Positions 43,096 to 51,434 of a DNA stretch of 64,000 bases are shown piece by piece; within the stretch, counting starts at the first letter, position 1; the number at the start of each line of letters is the position of its first letter. Source of the stretch: JADCCX01 sp051649305 (GTDB taxonomy: Bacteria > Pseudomonadota > Alphaproteobacteria > Rhizobiales > Beijerinckiaceae); assembly GCA_051649305.1 (NCBI GenBank), contig JBOFGV010000074.1:1-64000 (forward strand), in the 5' to 3' direction. The notes beneath the pieces were generated by a model. The model was not told the DNA's origin and searched no databases. It saw only the letters and a program-made list of their open reading frames with translations. The translations under genes were made by a program, and so were the position numbers.

Positions 43096-43404
43096 TCAGT
43101 TGATGCGGAACACCCGTCGCAGAATGGACAATGCTACGAGGTGGATCATCACAGACCCGATGGCGAAAGCTGAAACAACCGCGATGTCGGGCGACGTCAT
43201 GCGCCCGTAGAACTTGTTATAGGCAAAAACGCCCACAAAAATGCCCAGCATGCAGATGAAGGCATTGCCGAACAGGCCAAAGCCGATGCGTTGCATGATC
43301 ATGTCGAATAGCCAGCCGACAAGCAGGGATGCACAGATTGCAATCAGCAAAAGCAAGGCAAATTCATTGTTGCTGAGATGAGATAAACCCAAAATCTTCA
43401 TCAT
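43096..43404 (-). CDS. Small three-span membrane protein of unknown function
   Basis: The 102-residue product has three hydrophobic segments (about residues 16-36, 44-60 and 74-95) separated by short polar turns, ending in RRVFRIN. The layout recalls transglycosylase-associated small membrane proteins, but the sequence match is not secure. It converges with leuB, with a six-base gap. An ATG-ATG pair leaves the start ambiguous by one codon. Confidence 0.65.
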   Translation of the reverse strand: MMKILGLSHLSNNEFALLLLIAICASLLVGWLFDMIMQRIGFGLFGNAFICMLGIFVGVFAYNKFYGRMTSPDIAVVSAFAIGSVMIHLVALSILRRVFRIN

Positions 43405-43493
43405 GAGGTTTCAGAAGCTCCGGACATCATTGTGCAACAGATTCTGAACGCGAGGTCTGAAAGAAGCGTTACTTCCGCCTCAATCAGGTGTTT

Positions 43494-44000
43494 TCAGCGC
43501 CATCCGTAAGCAAGACGCTCGAGTTTCTTGTCTCCGAAGGTCTCATGCGCCCGGCCAATCAGCAGGCCCTGTCTTGCCTCATAAAAGGCAATGGCACGCT
43601 CGTTGTCTGCCAGGCACCAGACGACCGTAGTGCCCAGACCGTGGTTGGCCAGCTCCCGCTGGGCGGCTGAGAAAAGCCGTTTTCCAAAGCCAAGGCCCTG
43701 ATACTCCGGCCTCAGGTAAATCTCAAAAATCTCACCCTTGTAAGGCAGGGATACCGCACGGTTGCGACCGTAGCTCGCATATCCCGCAATCGTGTCATTG
43801 ATATCAAGCACCGCAATGCGGCTGCCACGCGCAATGGCGTTGGCCCACCACTTTTCGCCCCGCCGCTGCACCATCTGCTCAAGCTGCGGACCGGGAATGA
43901 TACCGCGATACGCTTCTGGCCAGGCACAGTCGTGAACAGCTGCGACGCCTGAGGCGTCATCAGGCTCCGCGACACGGATGCGTATCGTTCTTGTGCTCAT
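43494..44000 (-). CDS. GNAT-family N-acetyltransferase
   Basis: The 168-residue protein has the GNAT fold: an N-terminal IRVAEPDDASGVAAVH strand-helix, the acetyl-CoA loop YLRPEYQGLGFGKRL (Q-x-x-G-x-G type) and the late NERAIAFYEARQG motif. The substrate, protein or small molecule, is unknown. It is cytosolic and a single gene, convergent with nothing and upstream of the small membrane-protein gene on the same strand. Confidence 0.88.
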   Translation of the reverse strand: MSTRTIRIRVAEPDDASGVAAVHDCAWPEAYRGIIPGPQLEQMVQRRGEKWWANAIARGSRIAVLDINDTIAGYASYGRNRAVSLPYKGEIFEIYLRPEYQGLGFGKRLFSAAQRELANHGLGTTVVWCLADNERAIAFYEARQGLLIGRAHETFGDKKLERLAYGWR

Positions 44001-44074
44001 TCACCATGTTTACGATTTATTAACCCTCGACGTAAAGCGCCTAGGGCACATAAAATGGTTTTAGACACAAAAGC

Positions 44075-45028
44075 CTATAACTTGCGCCCGATAGCGAGGA
44101 ACTTGTCTGCCCGCGCCTTGCGGATTTCATCACGGCTCATCACGGCATATTGCGAAAGGGCCGTTTCCACAGCATTGCCGACATTCTTGATGGCCAGCGC
44201 GGAATCCCGGTGCGCACCACCGGTTGGCTCCGGGATGATACTGTCAATCACGCCAAACCGCAGCAAATCCTGCGCGGTGATCTTCATGTTGGTCGCTGCA
44301 TCCTGCGCACGCGATGAATCGCGCCAGAGGATGGACGCAGAGGCTTCCGGCGAAGCGACGGTGTAGATGGAATGTTCGAGCATCAGCACGCGGTTTGAGG
44401 CCGCAATAGCCACTGCGCCGCCTGATCCGCCCTCGCCGATGACGACAGAGACGCTGGCAACACCAATCTCCATGCCTTTGGCGGTGGAGCGGGCAATGGC
44501 CTCCGCCTGTCCGCGCTCTTCGGCACCGATACCGGGGTATGCGCCGGCGGTGTCCACCAGACAAATCAGCGGAATGGAGAATTTATCCGCCAGTTCCATC
44601 AGGCGCACAGCCTTGCGGTAGCCTTCGGGCTTCGCCATGCCGAAGTTGTGGCGCAGGCGCGATTCTGTATCAACACCCTTTTCCTGCCCCATGATGCAGA
44701 CGCTTTGGCCGCGAAAACGGCCAAAACCACCCAGAATGGCCTCATCTTCGCCGAAATAGCGGTCCCCGGCCAGCGGCGTGAAATCCTCGATCAGGCTTTC
44801 AAGATAATGGCTCATGTGCGGGCGCTCGGGATGACGCGCCACTTGAGTCTTCTGCCAGGGCGTCAACCCTGCGTAGAGATCTTTCAGGGCCTGCCCAGCT
44901 TTGGCCTCAAGGCGGGAAATCTCGTCGCCAAGGGTCTGCTTGTCGCCATTGGCGGCAAGTTTGCGCAATTCCTCGATCTTGGCTTCGAGTTCCGCGACCG
45001 GTTTTTCAAAATCGAGATAGGCACGCAT
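44075..45028 (-). CDS. accA: Acetyl-CoA carboxylase carboxyltransferase subunit alpha
   Basis: The 317-residue protein forms, with AccD, the carboxyltransferase that makes malonyl-CoA for fatty-acid synthesis. Family motifs include ERPHMSHYLESLI, GRFRGQSVCIMGQEKG, VDTAGAYPGIGAEERGQAEA and IGEGGSGGAVAIA. I start at the ATG coding MRAYLDFEKPV, the usual AccA N-terminus, rather than an in-frame TTG seven codons upstream. It is divergent from the channel gene. accD is not in the window, as expected since the two are usually separate in alphaproteobacteria. Confidence 0.95.
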   Translation of the reverse strand: MRAYLDFEKPVAELEAKIEELRKLAANGDKQTLGDEISRLEAKAGQALKDLYAGLTPWQKTQVARHPERPHMSHYLESLIEDFTPLAGDRYFGEDEAILGGFGRFRGQSVCIMGQEKGVDTESRLRHNFGMAKPEGYRKAVRLMELADKFSIPLICLVDTAGAYPGIGAEERGQAEAIARSTAKGMEIGVASVSVVIGEGGSGGAVAIAASNRVLMLEHSIYTVASPEASASILWRDSSRAQDAATNMKITAQDLLRFGVIDSIIPEPTGGAHRDSALAIKNVGNAVETALSQYAVMSRDEIRKARADKFLAIGRKL

Positions 45029-45211
45029 GGGCAGGGAAATGTCTTTCAATGGCTGGGCCAGATAACCTTGGAGTGGCGCTCTCTAGCCTGAATCTGAACC
45101 TGAAGAAAGCCTTTGGCAGCAAAACTGGTGTTCAACAAATCAGTTTGCAACAGTTGCATCAGCCGTACGGTTTTGCCAGTGAGAGACAACGCAAAACGCC
45201 AGAGGCCCGCC

Positions 45212-45997
45212 ATGGACAAGCTCCGCCAGTTGATCACCCACCCCAGAACCGAGCGGTTCATCATCACGCTCATCATCATCAATGCCATTACCCTTGGCCT
45301 TGAGACGAGCAAAACAGCCATGGCCAGTTTCGGCGGCCTGCTGCATGCAATCGATCAGATCATTCTGGCAATCTTCGTGGTGGAACTGACCCTGCGGATC
45401 ATCGTCAACAGATTGGCGTTCTTCAAAGACCCCTGGAGCCTGTTTGACCTTTTTGTCGTTGTTATCGCGCTTTTGCCAGCAACAGGCTCACTGTCCGTGC
45501 TGCGAGCACTGCGCATCCTGCGTGTTCTGCGCCTGCTGACCATCGTCCCATCGCTGCGAAAGGTCGTCGCGGGTCTGGTTGGCGCACTGCCCAGCATGGG
45601 CTCCATTGGCCTGCTGCTCATGATTGTTTATTACGTCTTTGCTGTCATGGCGACAAAGCTGTTTTCAGAAACCAACCCGGAGCTATTCGGTCATCTCGGC
45701 GCTTCCGCCTACACGCTGTTTCAAGCCATGACCTTTGACGACTGGTCGACGGGCATCGTCAAACCACTGATCGAGAAAGAACACACCTACGGCTGGCTTT
45801 TCATCATGATTTTCATGGTGGTCTCAGCCTTCATGGTGCTCAATCTGTTCATCGGTGTTGTGGTCACGGCGCTCGACGAAGTGACAAGTGACGGCAAGCC
45901 AAAACTTGCCGGTGCCGGTCCGCATGATGAGAAAATACTGGAAGAGCTGGCGGCCCTGCGCACCGAGATCGCCGAGCTGAAGAACCTGCGTACATAG
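45212..45997 (+). CDS. Voltage-gated cation channel (NaChBac-type, 6-TM)
   Basis: The 261-residue protein has six transmembrane segments. S4 has arginines every third residue (LRALRILRVLRLL), and the pore loop between S5 and S6 carries the filter Thr174-Phe-Asp176-Asp177-Trp178-Ser-Thr180. Sodium-selective NavAb and NaChBac have TLESW; the two aspartates here resemble the engineered calcium-selective CavAb filter (TLDDWSD). A C-terminal coiled coil (EKILEELAALRTEIAELKNL) should drive tetramer assembly. The start is the ATG coding MDKLRQLI; a longer frame would run into the accA promoter. Confidence 0.9.
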   Translation: MDKLRQLITHPRTERFIITLIIINAITLGLETSKTAMASFGGLLHAIDQIILAIFVVELTLRIIVNRLAFFKDPWSLFDLFVVVIALLPATGSLSVLRALRILRVLRLLTIVPSLRKVVAGLVGALPSMGSIGLLLMIVYYVFAVMATKLFSETNPELFGHLGASAYTLFQAMTFDDWSTGIVKPLIEKEHTYGWLFIMIFMVVSAFMVLNLFIGVVVTALDEVTSDGKPKLAGAGPHDEKILEELAALRTEIAELKNLRT

Positions 45998-46002
45998 CCA
46001 CA

Positions 46003-46896
46003 ATGACCATGTCTCCCACCACACGTCTGGCAGCAGGAAGCATCGCGGTGGGAATCGCGGTGCTTGGCCTGAAAATGCTGGCCTGGTGGATGACAGGGTC
46101 CGTCGCGCTCTATTCCGATGCTATTGAAAGCATCATCAACGTGGTTGCAGCCATGGCAGCGCTTTATGCCGTGCAACTGGCGCAAAAACCACCGGACAAG
46201 GAGCATCCCTACGGCCATCACAAGGCGGAGTATTTTGCTGCCGTTCTGGAAGGAGCGCTGATTCTGGTTGCTGCCGCGGCCATTCTTTCAGCGGCATGGA
46301 AAGCGTATCTTATGCCTCGCCTGATCGAGACGCCTTGGCAGGGCATGGCCATCAACCTTGCCGCTGGCTGCATCAATGCTATCTGGTGCAGGGTGCTGTT
46401 GCGCGAGGGGCGCAAACTGCGCTCCCCTGCCCTGATCGCTGACGGGCGGCATCTGTGGACGGATGTCGTGTCGTCTTTTGGTGTCTTGCTAGGCCTCGCC
46501 GCCGCTGTTGCAACCGGCTTTCCATGGCTGGACCCCCTGCTTGCCTGCATCGTTGCCATCAACATCATATGGTCTGGCCTGAGACTTATACAGGAATCGG
46601 TCAGCGGCCTGATGGACGAGGCTGTTCACCCCAAAGTCATGACCACCATCAAGGATTCCATCGCTGCGCATGGCGAAGGTGCAATTGAGGCACATGACCT
46701 CCGTACACGGGTGGCGGGCAGTGCCACATTCATCGAGTTTCATCTCGTTGTACCGGGATCAATGACCGTTTCACGCTCGCATGTGATCTGCGACCGGTTG
46801 GAAGAGGCCATCCGTCAGGATGTGCCCGGTGCCACCATCACCATCCATGTCGAGCCCACAGAAAAAGCCAAGCACAGCGGCGCAGTACGTATCTAA
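46003..46896 (+). CDS. Cation diffusion facilitator (CDF) metal exporter
   Basis: The 297-residue inner-membrane antiporter has six membrane segments and a C-terminal cytoplasmic metal-sensing domain. The transport site is visible as YSDAIES in TM2 and ADGRHLWTD (HxxxD) in TM5. FieF/YiiP-type proteins have Asp where this one has the Ser of DAIES, so metal preference may differ; zinc, iron, cobalt or manganese cannot be separated from sequence. It starts five bases after the channel gene, so the two are probably one operon. Confidence 0.9.
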   Translation: MTMSPTTRLAAGSIAVGIAVLGLKMLAWWMTGSVALYSDAIESIINVVAAMAALYAVQLAQKPPDKEHPYGHHKAEYFAAVLEGALILVAAAAILSAAWKAYLMPRLIETPWQGMAINLAAGCINAIWCRVLLREGRKLRSPALIADGRHLWTDVVSSFGVLLGLAAAVATGFPWLDPLLACIVAINIIWSGLRLIQESVSGLMDEAVHPKVMTTIKDSIAAHGEGAIEAHDLRTRVAGSATFIEFHLVVPGSMTVSRSHVICDRLEEAIRQDVPGATITIHVEPTEKAKHSGAVRI

Positions 46897-46911
46897 AGGC
46901 CGGAGAACACC

Positions 46912-47370
46912 ATGCAAACACTGAACTTCCGGGATGCGGTTCTAGCCGATCTGCCTGATATTATCGACATGCTCGCCGACGATCAGCTCGGCAAGGCGCG
47001 CGAGGATTCCAGTCTGCCGTTGGATGCTGGCTACACAGCGGCGTTTCAAGCGATTGAGCAGGACCCTAACCATCGGCTTATGGTTGTGGTCCAGCGGGGC
47101 GAAACGGTTGGCACTTTCCAGCTTTCGTTCCTGCCCGGCCTTTCCAGCAAAGGCGCATGGCGTGGCCAGCTGGAGGCTGTGCGGGTGCATTCCGCCCATC
47201 GCAGCAGCGGCATTGGGGCCAAATTGGTTGACTGGGCGGTGGAAGAATGCCGCAAGCGCAGTTGCAAGAGTTTGCAGCTCACCACCAACAAAAGCCGGGT
47301 GGATGCCCACCGCTTTTATGAGCGACTTGGGTTCAAGCAAAGCCATGAGGGCTACAAGCTATCCCTATGA
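46912..47370 (+). CDS. GNAT-family N-acetyltransferase
   Basis: The 152-residue cytosolic protein has RDAVLADLPDIIDML at the start, the acetyl-CoA motif VHSAHRSSGIGAKLV and the terminal HRFYERLGFKQSHEGYKL. This end is typical of GNATs of the YhbS/PhnO-like group. The substrate is unknown. It lies 15 bases after the CDF gene and is probably the third gene of the channel-CDF-GNAT transcript. Confidence 0.88.
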   Translation: MQTLNFRDAVLADLPDIIDMLADDQLGKAREDSSLPLDAGYTAAFQAIEQDPNHRLMVVVQRGETVGTFQLSFLPGLSSKGAWRGQLEAVRVHSAHRSSGIGAKLVDWAVEECRKRSCKSLQLTTNKSRVDAHRFYERLGFKQSHEGYKLSL

Positions 47371-47451
47371 TAGTGCGCTGAGTCCTCTTTTTGCAGACAC
47401 TCGTGTCATTCATGGCTTGATTTCCAGCGCCGCGCCCGCGAAAACAGAGGC

Positions 47452-48009
47452 ATGGAACCAAACACACCTGCCCTGAACCCCGCCCTCTATGTCAACACAG
47501 CTGCCAAGGGGCGCGATTGCGGCACCTGCACGCTTTGCTGCAAGGTCTTTGATGTGCCTTCGCTCAAGAAGCCTGCAGGCAAATGGTGCACCCATTGCTC
47601 GCCCGGCAAGGGCTGTGGCATCCATGAAACACGGCCGGACCATTGCCGCTCGTTCTTCTGCATGTGGATGACAGTTGACTGGCTTGGCCCGGAATGGAAG
47701 CCGGAAATTTCCAAGTTCGTGCTGACGATTGATCCCATCAGCAAATACATGCTGGTGCAGGTTGATCCCGGCAGCCCGAAGGCCTGGCGTGAAAAGCCTT
47801 ACTATGCGCAGTTTCAGCACTGGGCACAGACCATGATGCCGCGCGAGCAGCTTGTCATCGTTCTGAATGGCAACAAGGCGACAGTCGTGATGCCCAACGG
47901 CGAAACTGAACTGGGTGTTATGGGACCGCAGGACCGTCTGGGTGTCAAAATGCGCATGACGCCAAATGGCCCGACATATGATCTGCAGCGCAACAAGGTA
48001 GGGGCTTGA
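47452..48009 (+). CDS. YkgJ-family cysteine-cluster protein
   Basis: The 185-residue protein has the family's metal-binding cysteine pattern: CGTCTLCCKVF, KWCTHCSPGKGCGIH, RPDHCRSFFCMW. The cluster is presumed to bind zinc or an Fe-S cluster, and the family has no established activity. The C-terminal half is a non-cysteine beta-rich region. It is cytosolic. The amidase gene begins one base after its stop, so the two are co-transcribed. Confidence 0.82.
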   Translation: MEPNTPALNPALYVNTAAKGRDCGTCTLCCKVFDVPSLKKPAGKWCTHCSPGKGCGIHETRPDHCRSFFCMWMTVDWLGPEWKPEISKFVLTIDPISKYMLVQVDPGSPKAWREKPYYAQFQHWAQTMMPREQLVIVLNGNKATVVMPNGETELGVMGPQDRLGVKMRMTPNGPTYDLQRNKVGA

Positions 48010-48010
48010 T

Positions 48011-49435
48011 ATGGCAGCATCCAATCCGCTGATCCAGCAAACCGCAGTCGAGACCGTTGAGCTTCTGCGCATCGGGGCCATCACGCCGCATGATTGTCTG
48101 GATGCGTTGGCCTCGCGCATTGTCGAGGTCGATTCAAAGGTAAACGCCCTGCCGACCCTTTGCTTTGACCGCGCACGCAAGGCGGCGGATGAGTTGATGA
48201 CAAAGCCAGTGGCAGAACGCGGCCTGCTGGCCGGTCTTCCCGTCGCCATCAAAGATCTCACCGAGGTCAAGGGCGTGCGCACCACCCATGGTTCGCCGAT
48301 TTTTGCTGATAACATCTCCAGCTTTTCAGACATTCTGGTCGAGCGTCTGGAAGACAGCGGCGGCGTCATCTACGCCAAGTCCAACACGCCGGAATTTGGC
48401 GCAGGTGCCAACACCTTCAACGAGGTGTTTGGAGCAACACTCAACCCCTGGAACACCAGCCGCTCTGCTGCCGGATCATCCGGTGGTTCCGCCGTCGCTC
48501 TTGCCACCGGCATGGCCTGGCTGGCCCACGGTTCTGATCTCGGCGGTTCTCTGCGAAATCCCGCAAGTTTTTGCGGCATTGTTGGCCTGCGCCCCACACC
48601 GGGCCGTGTCGCCCATACACCCGGCCTTAAGATCGACAACCGTCTTTCCGTTGAAGGGCCGATGGGCCGCAATGTCGAGGACACAGCCCTGATGCTGGAT
48701 GCCATGGTTGGCGAGGACCCGCGCGATGCCGTTTCTATGGCTGCTCCCGGCGCAAGCTTTCTGTCGGCTGCCCGCTCTGGCTGGAAGCCGCTGCGCGTGG
48801 CCTATTCACCCGATCTTGGCATCACGCCGGTTGATCCTGAAGTGGCCGAGATCACCCGTGCAGCTGCGCACCGTCTGGCTGAGGCTGGTGTGATTGTCGA
48901 AGAGGCGCACCCTGATTTGTCGGAAGCCCATGATTGCTTCCAGACCCTGCGGGCGCTCGGCTTTGCTGTCGCCCGCAAAGGGCTGCTGGAAAACCATCGC
49001 GACAAGCTGAAGCCGGAGGTTATCTGGAACATCGAGAAGGGTTTGAATCTGAAAGCCGAGGACATCATCCGTGCCGAAGCCGCGCGCGCGACGATGATCA
49101 AGCGGGCCTTCGCCTTCTTCGAGACCTACGATCTCCTGCTCTGCCCAGCCACTATTGTGCCTGCCTTCCCGATCGAGCAACGCTATCTTGAGAGCTGCAA
49201 CGGTGTGACATTCGACAACTATGTCGGCTGGCTTGCGATTGTTTATGGCATAACCCTGCTGGGTGTTCCGGCTCTGTCGCTGCCAGCAGGCTTCACACCG
49301 GATGGCCTGCCGATTGGTGTGCAGGTTATCGCGCCGCCGAGGGCAGAGGCCCGCATGTTTGCAGGTGCCAAATTGCTTGAGGACATTCTGGGCATCAAGA
49401 ACAGTGTGCCGATCGATCCACGCGGCGGCGTTTAA
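48011..49435 (+). CDS. Amidase (amidase signature family)
   Basis: The 474-residue hydrolase has the complete Ser-cisSer-Lys machinery: Lys in LPVAIKDLTEVKG and the signature SAAGSSGGSAVALATG followed by GSDLGGSLRNPASFCG. Such enzymes hydrolyse aliphatic or aromatic amides to acids. Together with the nitrile hydratase it could complete nitrile-to-acid conversion, but the genes are 37 kb apart and no shared control is seen. rsmE follows six bases later. Confidence 0.9.
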   Translation: MAASNPLIQQTAVETVELLRIGAITPHDCLDALASRIVEVDSKVNALPTLCFDRARKAADELMTKPVAERGLLAGLPVAIKDLTEVKGVRTTHGSPIFADNISSFSDILVERLEDSGGVIYAKSNTPEFGAGANTFNEVFGATLNPWNTSRSAAGSSGGSAVALATGMAWLAHGSDLGGSLRNPASFCGIVGLRPTPGRVAHTPGLKIDNRLSVEGPMGRNVEDTALMLDAMVGEDPRDAVSMAAPGASFLSAARSGWKPLRVAYSPDLGITPVDPEVAEITRAAAHRLAEAGVIVEEAHPDLSEAHDCFQTLRALGFAVARKGLLENHRDKLKPEVIWNIEKGLNLKAEDIIRAEAARATMIKRAFAFFETYDLLLCPATIVPAFPIEQRYLESCNGVTFDNYVGWLAIVYGITLLGVPALSLPAGFTPDGLPIGVQVIAPPRAEARMFAGAKLLEDILGIKNSVPIDPRGGV

Positions 49436-49441
49436 TCAGGC

Positions 49442-50188
49442 ATGCCGCCCCGCATCGATTTCACGGCACAGCGGCTTTTCATCGACCAACCGATGCAGCA
49501 GGGTGCAAGCCTTGCGCTCGACAAGATGCAGTCGAACTATCTAGTCAATGTGCTGCGCATGCGCGAGGGGCAAGGTCTGCTGGTCTTCAATGGCCGTGAC
49601 GGCGAATGGCGTGCCGCGCTTGCCAAGGCCGACAAAAAAACTGCCGTTCTGAGCGTTGAGAACCTGTCGCGTGAGCAGACACCCGCTTCCGATATCTGGC
49701 TGTGTTTTGCCCCCATCAAATCATCCCGCCTTGATTTCCTGATCGAGAAAGCGGTGGAAATGGGGGCTTCGAAACTCGTTCCCATCATCACCAACCGCAC
49801 GCAGGTGCAGCGCCTGAACCATGACCGCATGCGCGCCAATGTGATTGAGGCGGCAGAACAATGCGGGCTTTTGTCCGTTCCAGAGATTGCCCCGGAAACA
49901 AAACTTGCCAAGCTCGATGCGTTGATCGATGACAGCCGCACGGTCATTTTCTGCGATGAATTCGCACCTGTGGCCAATCCTGTTATCGCCATGCAGGCGC
50001 TGCCAAAAGGTGCGCCGGTGGCCATCGTGATTGGGCCGGAAGGCGGCTTTGACGAGAGCGAGCGGCAGATGCTCAACGCCCGCAAACACTCCATCGCCAT
50101 CGCCCTTGGGCCACGCATCCTGCGGGCTGACACAGCGGTGATTGCGTCCCTTGCGGCAGTGCAGCTGGCTATCGGCGACTGGGCCTGA
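49442..50188 (+). CDS. rsmE: 16S rRNA (uracil-1498-N3)-methyltransferase
   Basis: The 248-residue SPOUT methyltransferase has an N-terminal PUA-like domain and a C-terminal knotted domain with VIGPEGGFDESERQML and LGPRILRADTAVIASLAA, which bind S-adenosylmethionine. It methylates U1498 of 16S rRNA. It is the last gene of the probable cysteine-cluster/amidase/rsmE operon. Length is normal. Confidence 0.94.
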   Translation: MPPRIDFTAQRLFIDQPMQQGASLALDKMQSNYLVNVLRMREGQGLLVFNGRDGEWRAALAKADKKTAVLSVENLSREQTPASDIWLCFAPIKSSRLDFLIEKAVEMGASKLVPIITNRTQVQRLNHDRMRANVIEAAEQCGLLSVPEIAPETKLAKLDALIDDSRTVIFCDEFAPVANPVIAMQALPKGAPVAIVIGPEGGFDESERQMLNARKHSIAIALGPRILRADTAVIASLAAVQLAIGDWA

Positions 50189-50219
50189 CCAATCTGATTT
50201 TCTGCTTGCGTTTCACGCC

Positions 50220-50241
50220 AATAGTTTCATATGCAACTATT
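50220..50241. promoter_or_regulatory. MarR-like operator upstream of the MBL-fold gene
   Basis: AATAGTT, eight bases (TCATATGC), AACTATT form a perfect 7-bp inverted repeat ending 19 bp before the start codon. Core, spacer length and position match the hmgA and etfQO sites. Confidence 0.6.
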
Positions 50242-50260
50242 CTAATTCCGGGGATGAACC

Positions 50261-51214
50261 ATGGCGAATTTTGCATCCACAAACGATCTTGTGGCCAAGA
50301 AGATCAGCTTCAACGCGATTGGCAAAGACCTCTACGCCTTTACAGCGGAAGGTGACCCCAACACCGGCGTGATCGTGGGTGATGACGGTGTGATGATCGT
50401 CGATGCACAGGCTACACCCATCATGGCGCAGGCTGTGATCGAGCGGGTACGCAGCGTCACCGACAAGCCAATCACCCATGTTCTGCTCTCGCATTATCAC
50501 GCCGTGCGCGTGCTGGGCGCGTCTGCCTACGGCGACGCGAAAATGATCATCGCCTCGCAAGGCACGCGCGACCTGATTGTCGAGCGCGGAGCGCAGGATA
50601 TGGCCAGCGAGATCGGCCGCTTTCCGCGCCTTTTTCAAGGGCAGGAGAGCATTCCCGGCCTCACATGGCCCACCGTGAGCTTTGACGGCGAGTTGACCAT
50701 CTGGCTGGGCAAGCGCGAGGTGCGCCTCAGCCATCCCGGACGGGGGCATACGGCGGGCGACACCATCGCCTGGGTGCCTGATGCGGAAGTGATGTTCTCT
50801 GGCGATCTCGTTGAATACAAGTCCGCCTGCTATTGCGGCGATGCGCATATGGCGGAATGGCCTAGGACCATAAAAAAGCTGAAGGAATTTCAGCCCAAGG
50901 CGCTGGTGCCCGGTCGCGGCGATGCGCTTGTGGGCCGCGCCAAAGTGGAAGCGGCGATGGAAGGCACAACCGACTTCCTCACGGCCCTCTATGGCACCGT
51001 GAAAAAGTCAGTCCGCAAGGGCGACAATCTGAAAGCCAGCTTTGCAGCCGTGCGCAAGGCCATGGACAAGAATTTTGGCAAGTATGCCATCTACGAGCAT
51101 TGTCTGCCGTTCAACGTTTCACGCGCCTATGACGAGGCTTCAGGCATCGATCATCCGCGCATCTGGACCGACAAACGCGACATCGAGATGTGGCAATTGC
51201 TGCAAGCGGGGTGA
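50261..51214 (+). CDS. MBL-fold protein with degenerate metal motif
   Basis: The 317-residue protein has the metallo-beta-lactamase fold: an early IVDAQATPIMAQAV strand, SHPGRGHTAGDTIAW (His), FSGDLVEYKSACYCGDAHM (Asp) and a helical C-terminal extension. The hallmark HxHxDH appears as His78-Tyr-His80-Ala-Val82-Arg83, so the Asp and third His of the motif are replaced. At best a mononuclear site remains. The function is unknown. A palindrome shared with hmgA and etfQO lies just upstream, which ties it to aromatic or acyl-CoA catabolism. Confidence 0.82.
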   Translation: MANFASTNDLVAKKISFNAIGKDLYAFTAEGDPNTGVIVGDDGVMIVDAQATPIMAQAVIERVRSVTDKPITHVLLSHYHAVRVLGASAYGDAKMIIASQGTRDLIVERGAQDMASEIGRFPRLFQGQESIPGLTWPTVSFDGELTIWLGKREVRLSHPGRGHTAGDTIAWVPDAEVMFSGDLVEYKSACYCGDAHMAEWPRTIKKLKEFQPKALVPGRGDALVGRAKVEAAMEGTTDFLTALYGTVKKSVRKGDNLKASFAAVRKAMDKNFGKYAIYEHCLPFNVSRAYDEASGIDHPRIWTDKRDIEMWQLLQAG

Positions 51215-51236
51215 GGGACTGTTTGGCATTTGCCTT

Positions 51237-51400
51237 TGTCATTCCCGACCGTGTCCGGCATAGCCGGATCACGAGAGCGGGAATCCAGCGCAAGACGTCT
51301 TCTTCAAAATATCTTTTGGCGCCTTCGGCGAACCATTGCGCTGGATCCCGGATCGGCGGATGCAGCTTCGCTGCACCTTGTCCGGGATGACAATATCCCC
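51237..51400. repeat. Dispersed palindromic repeat
   Basis: The stretch from GTCATTCCCG to GTCCGGGATGACA contains several nested inverted repeats (CATTCCCG/CGGGAAT, TCCAGCGCAA/TTGCGCTGGA, GCAGCTTCGCTGC). It fills the gap between the MBL-fold and xdhB genes and resembles the element near 32.3 kb. Arms were read by eye. Confidence 0.6.
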
Positions 51401-51434
51401 ACTATAAAACGCGAAGTGGGGGAGAAGATCGGCG

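Noticed and set aside
47410..48369. Minus-strand frame opposite the cysteine-cluster and amidase genes
   Set aside because: It spans the junction of two real genes and has no recognisable motif.
50261..51214. Reading the MBL-fold gene as a standard metallo-hydrolase
   Set aside because: HxHxDH is replaced by HYHAVR, so a normal two-metal hydrolase cannot be claimed.
27425..51400. CRISPR array or insertion sequence explanation for the intergenic repeats
   Set aside because: The repeats are single inverted pairs, not regularly spaced, and no transposase or cas gene is present.
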